Below the pieces are notes generated by a model. That model was given only the letters and a program-made list of their open reading frames with translations. It was not told where the DNA came from and did not search any database. Made by a program: the position numbers and the translations under genes. Below, piece after piece: positions 17,629-26,731 of a DNA stretch of 50,400 nucleotides. The DNA comes from Sulfurospirillum sp. GTDB lineage: Bacteria; Campylobacterota; Campylobacteria; Campylobacterales; Sulfurospirillaceae. The stretch covers positions 1 to 50,400 of the forward strand of contig JACUTU010000009.1 in assembly GCA_014859685.1 (NCBI GenBank). Reading direction: 5' to 3'. Within the stretch, counting starts at the first letter, position 1. The number at the start of each line of letters is the position of its first letter.

Positions 17629-20051
17629 ATCTTAAAGGTGATGAGGAGTCTTGGTAAAAGTAACAAGGCTCCAAGCAACGCCGCGATCATAACAAGAACC
17701 GTTAAAAGTCCAAAATATACAGTCGGAACAAAATTTGAAAGCATCAAAATAGAAAATCCCAACACAATTGCAAAAGTTGTATAGTACATCGCATAACCGA
17801 TGCTCTCGTGAGATCGCTGCATAGCTAGAGAATGATTCCCATCTTTTTGCAACTCTTCATAAAATCGATGAATATAATGAATTGTATCATCAACCCCGAT
17901 TCCCAAACTAATGGCTGCGATCGTGATAGTCATAAGATCAAGGGGTATATGAAAGTAGCCCATAAAACCAAAAATGATACTCATAGGTATGATATTTGAT
18001 GTGATGGCAATGATTGCAATTTTGAGCGAACCAAAGATAATCCAAAACATTAAAAAGAGGCTTATTGCCACAAATCCAAGAGTTAAAATTTGTGAGCTAA
18101 AAAGACTTTGTAACATATTGTTATATAAAACCATAAGATTTGAAAGCCTATGTGTGCCACGGTCTTTGATCATAGTATCAATGTCACTATCTATTTTTTG
18201 CAGCAGCGCCTTTCTGCGTAAAAGTGGATTAGAATCTGCGATCCGCATAGAAAAACGAACCTCATTTTCTTCGATATTGACATAAGGATCAAGGATGGTT
18301 TTTTTATACTCAAGCGGGATTTTATTGTAAAGCAGGGCAAGTTTGAAGTTATCTAAATCCTTGTTTTCATTGAGCATTCGTCCAAGTTTGAGGATATTTG
18401 CCAAAGATTGAACGCTTCTCGTCTCATCGAGCAAATTAAGATAATCATGAATTTTTTCAACAAGAGCCATCTTTTCGCCTGTAAACCAGTATTGTGCTTC
18501 GTCTTTTTCACCTAAAAACTCCGAAAAAAATTCATCAAGCAAGCTAGGGTTTTTTTCTTGCTCAACTTGTTTCTCGGGTTCATTGAATTTTACGATGAGA
18601 TCAAGCGGTGTCGTGCCACCAAGTTTTGCATCGATAACCTCCATCCCTTTATAAATTTGCGTTTCGCTTTTAAAATAGTTGATAAAGCTATTTTCAACCA
18701 TCAATTTTGTGCTTCCACTGAGACTAAAAAGTGCGATCAGTATGGTTGCAAAATATATATATTTTCCTCGATGCAACACAACATTCGCAAGTGTTTTGGT
18801 AAGGGTAAAGCTTTGCTCAAAAGAGCATTTTGGTGTGGTTTTGGGAAGCATCAGAAGAAGTGTTGGAAAGAGTAAAAAAGCGATAAACAATGATATAAAA
18901 ATGCCACTACTCATCATCCAGCCTAGATTGATGATGGGCAAGATATCTGAGAGCATAAGTGAACCAAATCCCACGATAGTCGTAATGATTGCAAAAAATG
19001 ATGGCGCGAGTTTTGAAAGCATCGTTTCTAAAACCAATTCTTTTTGTGAATTTTGTGGGTATAAAAGCACCAATTCTCGATAGCGAACGATTAGGTGTAA
19101 AACGATAGAGAGCGTGATGATAAGTTGCAAAGAGACAAAATTTGAAGATATAACAGTCACTTCCCAGCCAAATAATCCAAGTATGCCAGTAGTCGCAAGG
19201 ATTGAAAATCCACAGATAGTAATGGGGATAATAATCCAACGAATTTCTCTGAAAACTATCCACAAAACTCCCGCCAAAAGTACCAACAGTGCAGATCCGT
19301 AGAGTAAAATGTCATTATAAATGAAGCCTATCATATCATCGGCTATCATATTTACGCCACCTAAAAAGAGTTTGCCACCATGTCTGTGTTGCGCAAGTAC
19401 GGATCGTACATCTTGTATAAACTGATGGTTGCTTACACGCATAGCATCACGGTGTTCTTTGAGTTCATCTTTGGCTTTTTGCAATGCCACGCCATCATTT
19501 TTTACAAGTGAAAGGTTTTTTTTGAGAGCGGTATATTGGGCATCATCTTGTAATTCAAGCACGATTGCTGTGGTGCTCAAATCCTTACTCACAAGGTTGT
19601 TTTTGTAAAAAGGATTGTTAAGAAATTCCTCTTTTACAAGAGCTTTATTGATGTTCGGTGAACGGAGTGTTTTGACATCTTTGACAAGTTCGCTGATAGG
19701 TAAAATGGGACTTAAAAACAGAGGTACATTCAAGATGGAAGTGACGCGTTTTATTTGTGGAAATTTTTCAAAAGCTATGCTGAGACTTTGCAACACTGCT
19801 AGCGTTTCTTCGCTAAGCAGATCATTAGCTGGAGTAAATGCGACAACAAGCATATCTGAAGATTTGTAGCGTTGATTTATCTGCCTCGTAAATGCTAGAT
19901 CACTATCACCCTCAAGCAGCAAAGTATCAGCAGAAGCATCTATGCGAAGATCTTTGCTAAAATATCCCAATGATGCAATACTAAATATAACAATAAAAAG
20001 CGTTATAAGCGGGTATCGTAAAAGTGTATTTTGATAAAATGATCGTATCAT
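17625..20051 (-). CDS. RND-superfamily (MMPL/HpnN-like) transporter of the Mla-type operon
   Basis: An 808-residue inner-membrane protein with the RND layout: TM1 at the N-terminus, a large periplasmic domain, about five TM segments near the middle, a second periplasmic domain, and five more at the C-terminus with GVDDTIHYIHRF, typical of the MMPL subgroup. It directly follows mlaC (stop and start are adjacent), and mlaA precedes that. C. jejuni Cj1371-Cj1373 has the same order. Instead of an MlaFEDB ABC transporter, this RND protein is the probable energised component for moving phospholipid or another hydrophobic molecule between membranes. That role is inference from context. Confidence 0.85.
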   Translation of the reverse strand: MIRSFYQNTLLRYPLITLFIVIFSIASLGYFSKDLRIDASADTLLLEGDSDLAFTRQINQRYKSSDMLVVAFTPANDLLSEETLAVLQSLSIAFEKFPQIKRVTSILNVPLFLSPILPISELVKDVKTLRSPNINKALVKEEFLNNPFYKNNLVSKDLSTTAIVLELQDDAQYTALKKNLSLVKNDGVALQKAKDELKEHRDAMRVSNHQFIQDVRSVLAQHRHGGKLFLGGVNMIADDMIGFIYNDILLYGSALLVLLAGVLWIVFREIRWIIIPITICGFSILATTGILGLFGWEVTVISSNFVSLQLIITLSIVLHLIVRYRELVLLYPQNSQKELVLETMLSKLAPSFFAIITTIVGFGSLMLSDILPIINLGWMMSSGIFISLFIAFLLFPTLLLMLPKTTPKCSFEQSFTLTKTLANVVLHRGKYIYFATILIALFSLSGSTKLMVENSFINYFKSETQIYKGMEVIDAKLGGTTPLDLIVKFNEPEKQVEQEKNPSLLDEFFSEFLGEKDEAQYWFTGEKMALVEKIHDYLNLLDETRSVQSLANILKLGRMLNENKDLDNFKLALLYNKIPLEYKKTILDPYVNIEENEVRFSMRIADSNPLLRRKALLQKIDSDIDTMIKDRGTHRLSNLMVLYNNMLQSLFSSQILTLGFVAISLFLMFWIIFGSLKIAIIAITSNIIPMSIIFGFMGYFHIPLDLMTITIAAISLGIGVDDTIHYIHRFYEELQKDGNHSLAMQRSHESIGYAMYYTTFAIVLGFSILMLSNFVPTVYFGLLTVLVMIAALLGALLLLPRLLITFKI

Positions 20052-20636
20052 TTATTGGGCGTTTTGGATCTTTTCAAGCAACACTGCGAAAGTGTTTGCA
20101 TTTAAGATATCTTCAAATTGCGCTCGATAAGTTTTGATGATACTCACACCAATCACATCTACATCATAGATAAGCCAGTCATTTTGTGGATTTTTATAAA
20201 ATTTATAAATGATATCAAAATTCTCTTTTTCGCCAATGAGTTGTGTAAAAAGCCAGATACGATTTTCTTGTACCTTTTTGTTTTGTGTTACGACTATTTT
20301 TTCATTTGTGTAGAGTTCGAGTTTGTCGATATATGATTTTTTCATATAACCCTCAAATGCTTTGACAAATTTTTCTTGCTGCTCTGTGTTAAGTGTAGCA
20401 AAGTGTTTACCTAGTGACAATCGTGCCATCAAGGCAAAATCAAATGTCGCATCAAGTTCTTCAAAAATCATCGAAGCTTTGGTGGCGAGTGTCAGATCTT
20501 TTTTTTGTAAAATCATCGCTGCTGAGTCAATCTTTGTTTGCATTGTTTCTTTGATCTGTTCCTCTTTGAGGGCAAAAGCATCTACATGTAAGAATAGGAG
20601 TATGCAGAAAAATAGGACTAACTTTTTAAGTATCAT
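20052..20636 (-). CDS. mlaC: Periplasmic phospholipid-binding protein MlaC (Ttg2D) family
   Basis: A 194-residue protein with a Sec signal peptide (hydrophobic stretch to about residue 21, cleavage near DAFA) and an MlaC/NTF2-like body containing LGKHFATLNTEQQEKFVKAF. In E. coli MlaC shuttles phospholipid between MlaA-OmpC and MlaFEDB. Here it lies between mlaA (four-base overlap) and an RND transporter. The signal peptide contains FLHVDAF, and its Leu-His-Val is encoded by the iterated CTACATGTA motif (20582-20591). Confidence 0.88.
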   Translation of the reverse strand: MILKKLVLFFCILLFLHVDAFALKEEQIKETMQTKIDSAAMILQKKDLTLATKASMIFEELDATFDFALMARLSLGKHFATLNTEQQEKFVKAFEGYMKKSYIDKLELYTNEKIVVTQNKKVQENRIWLFTQLIGEKENFDIIYKFYKNPQNDWLIYDVDVIGVSIIKTYRAQFEDILNANTFAVLLEKIQNAQ

Positions 20637-21337
20637 TGCTGTATCTCTCTTTCTCTTTTTTGTTCATAAGCATTTTTCAAGACGATATAAAGATCAAAAG
20701 CATCTTTTTGTATCGCTTCATATTTTTTGTAGTAAAACGAACCCTCATTGAGTCTATCGCCCGTTTTTGCATAAATTGCTTGATCGTTATTTTCAAGCAA
20801 ATTCCCTCTGCCTTCTATGTAAGAAAGTGGACTCGCATAATAATCTCCGCCCATTCCCACGATATCTCGTAGATTTGATGGTCCAAGGAGCGGTAAAACT
20901 ATGTAAGGTGAGTCACCAATGCCATAATACCCAAGCGTTTGCCCAAAATCCTCATTTTTCGCCTTGATGTCAAATTGATCCTTGGCAACATCCATAAATC
21001 CGACGATACCAAAGGTAGTATTGATCAAAAATCGTTGCAATTCTATGAAAGAGTTTTCAAATTTGAGTTGCAGTAAATTGTTGATAAAACTGATAGGAAA
21101 CTTGAGATTTGAAAAAAAGTTCGATATGCCAATGCGTGCATTTTGTGGCACAACAACGGTATAGCCTTCATAAAATGGTCGCAACACATAAGTAAAAACT
21201 TTATCATTGACATCTGTCATAAAAACATTGTAAGGTCTCAAGTTATCTTTTTTAACGCTCTCTTGCGCAAATTCATCATCAAAATTTTGAGCAAATACAA
21301 AAGAAACAATGAGGAGTGCGCCAAGCAAAAATCTCAT
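20633..21337 (-). CDS. mlaA: MlaA (VacJ)-family outer-membrane lipid asymmetry protein
   Basis: A 234-residue protein of the VacJ family, with NTTFGIVGFMDVA and GQTLGYYGIGDSPYIVLPLLGPSNLRD-like family motifs. In E. coli MlaA removes phospholipid from the outer leaflet of the outer membrane. E. coli MlaA is a lipoprotein, but this N-terminus has a plain signal peptide ending FVFAQN with no lipobox cysteine, so it is probably not lipid-anchored. The ATG follows GGAGAT by about seven bases. First gene of the mlaA-mlaC-RND operon, downstream of dispersed repeat copy 2. Confidence 0.9.
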   Translation of the reverse strand: MRFLLGALLIVSFVFAQNFDDEFAQESVKKDNLRPYNVFMTDVNDKVFTYVLRPFYEGYTVVVPQNARIGISNFFSNLKFPISFINNLLQLKFENSFIELQRFLINTTFGIVGFMDVAKDQFDIKAKNEDFGQTLGYYGIGDSPYIVLPLLGPSNLRDIVGMGGDYYASPLSYIEGRGNLLENNDQAIYAKTGDRLNEGSFYYKKYEAIQKDAFDLYIVLKNAYEQKREREIQQ

Positions 21338-21422
21338 ATTTTCATCTCCAAAAAAAACAAGACATTAAAAAAATAATAACATTAAAATTATATTTTTAAG
21401 TTTAAAAACTGACTTTACACAC

Positions 21423-21556
21423 TTTTGTAAAAAAGTTCGTACATACCTCTCATTTTCTCGAAAAGTACCCTTTTCGTAGCTTTAGGGGGGGGTTATAAGG
21501 GCATTTGTCCCTATAACTAAAACGGACGATCGTTTTAGTGCGTAACATCAGTTAAA
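21423..21556 (+). repeat. Dispersed hairpin-rich intergenic repeat, copy 2
   Basis: Matches the minus strand of 4340-4500. Three successive stems are visible: CGAAAAG-TACC-CTTTTCG; a GTTATAAGGG arm against CCCTATAAC with a CATTTGT loop; and ACTAAAACG-GACGAT-CGTTTTAGT. It fills the gap between the mlaA start and the 3' end of ssrA, so in the mlaA direction it lies directly upstream of that operon. No protein is encoded. Confidence 0.85.
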
Positions 21557-21571
21557 AAGATTTATAAAAAT

Positions 21572-21945
21572 TGGTGGAGCTGTCCGGAATTGAACCGGAG
21601 TCCAAAAATAGCCACCTATGACATCTACATGCTTAGAAAAATTGTTTGTTTTTTAATTTTGCTTCATACAACTTACAAAACTACGCAAAACGAGTTTTTA
21701 ACTTTCATCCAAAGCCAAAACACTCTTTGGGTATATCTATCATGCCTATGATACTTCCAAAGTCTTCCTTGGATAGAATCGGAAGTGGAAGCAGTCCTTG
21801 TTAGTTAAAACTTACGCAGCAGCGTAAGCAGGACGATAGTTACTGTTGTTAGCAGTTATGATTTGAAGGTTGTCTAACGCAAGACCCTCACTCGCGACAT
21901 GCAGCCATAAGCTAAAACTACTCCTGTCGAAGCCACATCAGCCCC
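21572..21945 (-). ncRNA. ssrA: Transfer-messenger RNA (tmRNA)
   Basis: One-piece tmRNA that rescues stalled ribosomes with SmpB. The 5' end GGGGCTG pairs with the 3' end CAGCTCC followed by ACCA, and the T arm reads GGTTCAATTCCGG. The tag reading frame encodes ANNSNYRPAYAAA followed by a stop (resume Ala codon included), which has the pattern of campylobacterial tags. The 3' CCA is encoded. Length is 374 nt. The gene is divergent from the small lipoprotein gene, with a TTACATGTAA motif (22004-22013) in the spacer. Confidence 0.97.
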
Positions 21946-22047
21946 ACAAAAAGAATCTGCATTCTAGCTAAATTTCACAAATTTCACAAGACTCACATTT
22001 GCTTTACATGTAAAATGTTGTAAAATGCCACAAAAAAAGGATCGTTT

Positions 22048-22536
22048 GTGCATTTTATCGCCTATCTCGTTTTAGTACTTTTTTTCACAGCCTGCTCGCA
22101 AAGTGTTTATGTGCCACTTGCCGATACGCCATTACAGCAAAAAACACAGCAAAAAACGCACAATCTCCCCATTTTTGAAAAAAGTGGTATCATCAAAGGC
22201 ATTATAAAAGTGCAGAAAAAAGATACGAAAACAGGTCTATGGTTGCACGAAGTACACGCAAATGATACAGCAAATGGAAAACTCTCTTTCGCGAGATTTT
22301 ACGACGCAAAACGAGTTGCAAGTGTTGGTGAAAAAATTTATGCCATCATCAAAGAGGAAAAGTTACAAGAATTTTATCTGTTAGCGCGTGCAAAGATTAT
22401 CACTAAAGAGCCAAAAAAACAAGAAAAACCAAAAATTGCGCAGGAGAAAAAAACTCAAAAGCCACAAAAAAGAACAAAAGCTAAGAAAAATCCGCAATTT
22501 GCAGTGCCACAAAGTGAGATGATTACTCTTGATTAA
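22048..22536 (+). CDS. Small predicted lipoprotein of unknown function
   Basis: A 162-residue protein with a signal peptide ending in a lipobox (FFTAC, cysteine about residue 16), so it is probably lipid-anchored after Lgt processing. A compact middle region of about 80 residues with VHANDTANGKLSFARFYDAKRV and GEKIYAIIKEEKL is followed by a lysine/glutamine/proline-rich, low-complexity tail (about 120-155) that could cross the periplasm. The GTG start at 22048 follows AAAAAAAGGA. I do not recognise the family. It converges with the histidine kinase gene. Confidence 0.75.
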   Translation: MHFIAYLVLVLFFTACSQSVYVPLADTPLQQKTQQKTHNLPIFEKSGIIKGIIKVQKKDTKTGLWLHEVHANDTANGKLSFARFYDAKRVASVGEKIYAIIKEEKLQEFYLLARAKIITKEPKKQEKPKIAQEKKTQKPQKRTKAKKNPQFAVPQSEMITLD

Positions 22537-22605
22537 CCGATGATTTACTCTAAGATTTTATACTTCCATCAAGCAAATTTCATATCCAATAAAAACTCTA
22601 CATGT

Positions 22606-22629
22606 AAGGGGTCCCGCCAAGCGCCCCTT
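22606..22629 (-). terminator. Probable terminator between convergent lipoprotein and kinase genes
   Basis: The arms AAGGGG and CCCCTT enclose a 12-base GC-rich loop immediately after the kinase stop on the minus strand. A T run (GTTTTT) lies about 12 bases further on. The iterated CTACATGTAA motif (22598-22607) overlaps one arm. Confidence 0.45.
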
Positions 22630-22632
22630 GCA

Positions 22633-24195
22633 TCAAATCCGTTTTATCTTTACGACAAACTTCGCTCCATTTTGTGTATTGCTTACGCTCAGAATTCCAC
22701 CCATATTTTTTTCGATGATGATTTTTGACATGTAAAGCCCGATGCCCGTGCCACCATTTTGTTCTTTTGTCGTAAAATACGGCTCAAATATCTTTTCTAA
22801 AGGTTCGACTGTAATGCCTCCTGCATTGTCTTCTATGCTGATAATGGTGTAATGCTTACTCTTGGCAGATTGGATTTTGATCCAGCTATTTGGTATTTGT
22901 TTGTGGTATAAAATCTGTTTTGCATTTGTAAGGATGTTGAGAATCACTTGCTCAAACTCATTTTTATAACCATAAATTTTTTCTTTCTCATCTATATCGA
23001 CTTGCATGATGATATTTCTATGCTTTGTTGTTGCTCTTATGATGTTCATACTCGCCTCTATGGCGTCTTTGAGGTAAAACTCTTTTTTCTCTTTTGCAGG
23101 CATAAAAAACTCTTTAAAATCATCGATAGTTTTTGACATGTACTCCAAAAGCATTTCCGCTTCGTGGCTTTTTGCATTCATGATTTCATTATCCATTTTG
23201 CCTAGATTGTATCTTAATTTGAGTGTCATCATAATTGCTGAAAGTTCACTGAGTGGTTGTCGCCATTGGTGTGCTATGTTGCTGATCATCTCTCCAAGGG
23301 CGATAAACTTTGATTTTTGAATGATGATCTGTTCTTGTTCTCGTACTTTTGTAACCTCTTGCGAAACGCGTAAAGAGAGATTTTTATTGAACTCTTCTAG
23401 CTCTTTTGTTTTGTGCTTGACCTCGTCATTGTAATTCTTCAAAAATATCTCAATGCGTTTGCCTAAAAATATAGCAAAAGCATTGGCTATGAGTGAGAAA
23501 AAGAGAAAGATGATGATCGCAGAAGTGATTTCTACCTGAACATTGCGTTTGAGATTTGCCTGTTTTTGTGCTATTTGTACATCTATATCATCTAAATACA
23601 CGCCAGCTGCTATCACCCAATTGTATTTTTTATAGAGACGAAAATACGATATCTTGGGACGCACTTCAAGGGAGTTTGGTTTTTTGTACATGTAAGTCAC
23701 ATACGAAGATCCCTTTTTGCGGATTTCATCTAAAAAGATTTTGCGAAACTCTTTACCATCGGCATCTTTGTAGCTATCGGATATATATTTGCCCTCAAGA
23801 TCCGGTCTGTTGGCATTTACTAGCATTTTGGCAAATTTATCCCCGCCATTGATATCTTCTATCGCATAAATGAACAGATAACTATCATTTTTCTTGCCAA
23901 ATCGCACATTTCTAGCCCAATCAAGTAGTTCTTGCTTTAAAAAAAACTCATCCGTTTTTGTATATGCCTCATTGAGTTTAAACTCACTTAGCTGTATGAA
24001 AACATCCACCTCTCTCTTTATAAGCTCCTTTTGTGAAGCGATATAAGTTTGCTTGCTTTCAAGAATTCCTTGTTGCAAGATGGTTTGTTGTTTTGAGATA
24101 AAATAGTATCCCGCACAAAAAGTTAAAACAGTGATGATGAGCATGGAGCTTGCTATGATGACATTGGAGATATTGTCTTCTTTGATGATTTTCAA
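22633..24195 (-). CDS. Cache-domain sensor histidine kinase, probable C4-dicarboxylate sensor
   Basis: A 520-residue membrane kinase: TM1 about 11-33, a periplasmic Cache sensor domain about 34-215 (KYISDSYKDADGKEF and YNWVIAAGVYLDDID are typical of Cache folds), TM2 about 222-246, a coiled-coil linker, an H box with H309 in HQWRQPL, then N box (NILTNAK), DNAGGI and GGTGIGLYMSK of the ATPase domain. It is divergent from an OmpR-type regulator gene that precedes dctPQM. Kinases with this layout beside TRAP genes usually sense the transported dicarboxylate. The ligand is inferred from position only. Confidence 0.88.
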   Translation of the reverse strand: MKIIKEDNISNVIIASSMLIITVLTFCAGYYFISKQQTILQQGILESKQTYIASQKELIKREVDVFIQLSEFKLNEAYTKTDEFFLKQELLDWARNVRFGKKNDSYLFIYAIEDINGGDKFAKMLVNANRPDLEGKYISDSYKDADGKEFRKIFLDEIRKKGSSYVTYMYKKPNSLEVRPKISYFRLYKKYNWVIAAGVYLDDIDVQIAQKQANLKRNVQVEITSAIIIFLFFSLIANAFAIFLGKRIEIFLKNYNDEVKHKTKELEEFNKNLSLRVSQEVTKVREQEQIIIQKSKFIALGEMISNIAHQWRQPLSELSAIMMTLKLRYNLGKMDNEIMNAKSHEAEMLLEYMSKTIDDFKEFFMPAKEKKEFYLKDAIEASMNIIRATTKHRNIIMQVDIDEKEKIYGYKNEFEQVILNILTNAKQILYHKQIPNSWIKIQSAKSKHYTIISIEDNAGGITVEPLEKIFEPYFTTKEQNGGTGIGLYMSKIIIEKNMGGILSVSNTQNGAKFVVKIKRI

Positions 24196-24343
24196 AAATA
24201 TAACCCTTTTTTAATGATAATAAAAAAGATATTATACTACCATTATAAATGCAAAAAAATATCTTAAGTCTTACATGTGAGCAAAAAATTCAAGATTTAC
24301 ATCCCTCCAAGAGCAAAGCTTTGGTGAAAAGGAGACGATAAAT

Positions 24344-25018
24344 ATGAAGCAGATTATGCTAGAGAAACTCGCAAACTACACAGTGCTTTATGCTGAAGAC
24401 AATGACGGAGTACGCAAAAATGTTGCAGAAATGCTCGAATTACTTTTCAAAAAGGTTATTTTGGCAAAAGACGGGCAAGAAGCGTATGAGCTTTTTTGCA
24501 CAAACGAGATCGATCTGCTTATCACAGATATAAAAATGCCCCGCTTAAGTGGATTAGAGCTTGCCAAAAAAATCCGCAAAGAGAACAAAAAGATCGAGAT
24601 CGTTATCCTCTCAGCACACACAGAGGTGGATTTTATGCTAGAAGCAGTTGAGCTTAATTTGATTCGTTATCTCATAAAGCCGATTACAGAGGCAAAACTT
24701 ATCGATGTATTACAAAAATTTTTAGACTCACAAGCAAATGAAAATTGCCATAAACTTGCAGATGGGTGGATGTATGATAGTTTAGAAAAAATTATCATAC
24801 ATGATGATAATATGTATGAACTCACAAAAAAAGAGGCAAAATTTTTAGATGTGCTGCTCAAACGAAAAAGCGTGTTGAGCTATGAAGAGATAGAGAGTGT
24901 GCTTTGGGGCGATGAATATATGAGCCTCAATGCGATGCGGCTCATGATAAAAAACTTTCGCAAGAAACTTCCAGAGGGGTTGATCAAAAATATTCAAGGT
25001 TTTGGCTACAAGTTGTAA
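24344..25018 (+). CDS. OmpR-family response regulator next to dctPQM
   Basis: A 224-residue regulator: receiver domain about 12-125 with acidic pocket E18/D19 and phospho-acceptor D62, a switch threonine/serine region (ILSAHTE, then lysine in LIKPIT), followed by a winged-helix effector about 145-224 ending NIQGFGYKL, typical of OmpR/PhoB C-termini. A clear ribosome binding site, AAAGGAGAC, precedes the ATG at 24344. It is divergent from the kinase and upstream of dctP, so the likely target is the dct operon. The sequence before the start resembles the leader of argF. Confidence 0.88.
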   Translation: MKQIMLEKLANYTVLYAEDNDGVRKNVAEMLELLFKKVILAKDGQEAYELFCTNEIDLLITDIKMPRLSGLELAKKIRKENKKIEIVILSAHTEVDFMLEAVELNLIRYLIKPITEAKLIDVLQKFLDSQANENCHKLADGWMYDSLEKIIIHDDNMYELTKKEAKFLDVLLKRKSVLSYEEIESVLWGDEYMSLNAMRLMIKNFRKKLPEGLIKNIQGFGYKL

Positions 25019-25164
25019 CATGAAAACAGTGCTTACATATAAAAAGTTACTATTTGTAACTTTACTCTACTTCCACCATAAAAAATCAAAAGTGTAGATA
25101 AGCCTACATAATTCTTACATATATTTACATTATACTCGTTCCAAATCAATCCAAAGGAGTTTAT

Positions 25165-26154
25165 ATGAAGAAAATTCTCAGAGTTTTAGCTGCAACAGCA
25201 GTTTTGGCATCAGCATCATTTGCGGCTGATTATACAATCAAAATGAGCCATGTGGTCAGTGCGGCTACACCAAAAGGTCAAGCGGCTGATTTCTTTGCAA
25301 AAAGAGTTGGTGAGCTAACAGGTGGCAAAGTTGAAGTGGCAGTTTTCCCAAATGCACAACTTTACAATGACAATGCGGTTATGAAAGCCCTTAAAATAGG
25401 CAATGTTCATATCGCCGTTCCGAGCTTTTCAAAATTTACAAGTCTCGTTCCTGCGATGCAACTTTTTGATTTACCGTTTTTATTTAGAGACAGAGCGCAC
25501 CTTCACGCAGTGCTAGACAGCGAAGTAGGTCAGATTCTCAAAGACCAAGTAACCGCAAAAGGCTTTGTGGCACTTGATTATTGGGATGCTGGATTTAAAC
25601 ACTTCTCTTCAAGTAAAAAACCTGTTATAAATCCAGAAGATGCGGCTGGTCAAAAATTTAGAATTATGTCTTCAAAAGTTCTTGAAGCACAGATGAAAGC
25701 AGTTAATGGAAGTGTACAAGTTTTGCCATTTTCTGAAGTGTATTCAGCGTTACAACAAGGTGTAGTTGATGGTGCAGAAAATCCACTTTCAAACTTTGCG
25801 ACAAAAAAATTTAACGAAGTACAATCAAGTCTCACACTTAGCGAACACGGCTATTTGGGCTATCTTGTTATCATGAGTGAAAAATTTTGGAGCAAATTTC
25901 CCGATGAATACAAAGGCAAAGTACTTCAAGCTATGAAAGAAGCGACTGCATTTGAGCGAAACTTAGCAGCAGAAGAAGATGCAAAACTTTTAGCACAGAT
26001 GCAAGAGTATGCAAAATCAACTGGCAAGATGAAGATATACACGCTTACACCAGAACAAAAAGCAGCATGGGCTAAAATTATGGAAGGTATCTATCCACAA
26101 TTTTATGAAACAATCGGCGAAGATTTGATCAAAAAAGCACAAGCCGTAAAGTAG
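25165..26154 (+). CDS. dctP: TRAP transporter substrate-binding protein
   Basis: A 329-residue periplasmic receptor with a signal peptide cleaved near SASFAAD and the DctP fold: KMSHVVSAATPKGQAA at the mature N-terminus, the LPFLFRDRAH segment, and a GVVDGAENP motif near the substrate-binding arginine/asparagine region. It captures a C4-dicarboxylate or similar organic acid for the DctQM permease encoded 13 bases downstream. AAAGGAG precedes the ATG. The 146-base gap upstream contains AT-rich promoter-like sequence near 25117-25140, but no certain boxes. Confidence 0.93.
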   Translation: MKKILRVLAATAVLASASFAADYTIKMSHVVSAATPKGQAADFFAKRVGELTGGKVEVAVFPNAQLYNDNAVMKALKIGNVHIAVPSFSKFTSLVPAMQLFDLPFLFRDRAHLHAVLDSEVGQILKDQVTAKGFVALDYWDAGFKHFSSSKKPVINPEDAAGQKFRIMSSKVLEAQMKAVNGSVQVLPFSEVYSALQQGVVDGAENPLSNFATKKFNEVQSSLTLSEHGYLGYLVIMSEKFWSKFPDEYKGKVLQAMKEATAFERNLAAEEDAKLLAQMQEYAKSTGKMKIYTLTPEQKAAWAKIMEGIYPQFYETIGEDLIKKAQAVK

Positions 26155-26167
26155 AAAAGAGTAAATT

Positions 26168-26731
26168 ATGGGCAAATTCTTTACGATCTTTGATCTAGGA
26201 ATTGCCGCAATCAATAAAAATGTAGCCGTTATCGGCATATCTTTAGGAGTAATCTTAGCCTTCATCAATGTTGTGCTGCGATACTCCTTTGGAACAAGTC
26301 TCACATGGGCAGGAGAGCTAACCAACTATCTGTTCATGTGGTCTGCATTGTTTGGCGCGGCATACGGGTTTAAAAAAGGGATTCATATATCAGTAACGAT
26401 CTTGCTTGCACTTTTTCCAGTGTCAGTCGCAAAAGCTTTTGTTATATTTTCCCATATGGTATCTTTCGTATATCTTGCTATGATGTCGTATTTTGGGTAT
26501 CAGCTCATCATTATCATGCAAGAATTTGGCGAGATGAGTATAGATCTCAATATTCCTATGTGGATTCCACAACTTGTACTTCCCATAGCTTTTGCCGGCG
26601 CTGCATTTAGAGCAGGTGAAAAGATATTTGAAGTATCTGTGATGGATGCAGATAAGGTACTAAAAAACAACGAACACGAAGTTGTTCACGATGCATCAGA
26701 GCGATCAGGAGTACACTATGATAATGACTAG
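26168..26731 (+). CDS. dctQ: TRAP transporter small permease subunit
   Basis: A 187-residue inner-membrane protein with four hydrophobic helices and the DctQ-family motif LTWAGELTNYLFMWSALFGAAYGFKKG. It forms the small membrane subunit of the TRAP transporter with DctM. Its 3' end overlaps the start of dctM by 14 bases in another frame. The C-terminal 30 residues are hydrophilic and acidic. Confidence 0.92.
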   Translation: MGKFFTIFDLGIAAINKNVAVIGISLGVILAFINVVLRYSFGTSLTWAGELTNYLFMWSALFGAAYGFKKGIHISVTILLALFPVSVAKAFVIFSHMVSFVYLAMMSYFGYQLIIIMQEFGEMSIDLNIPMWIPQLVLPIAFAGAAFRAGEKIFEVSVMDADKVLKNNEHEVVHDASERSGVHYDND

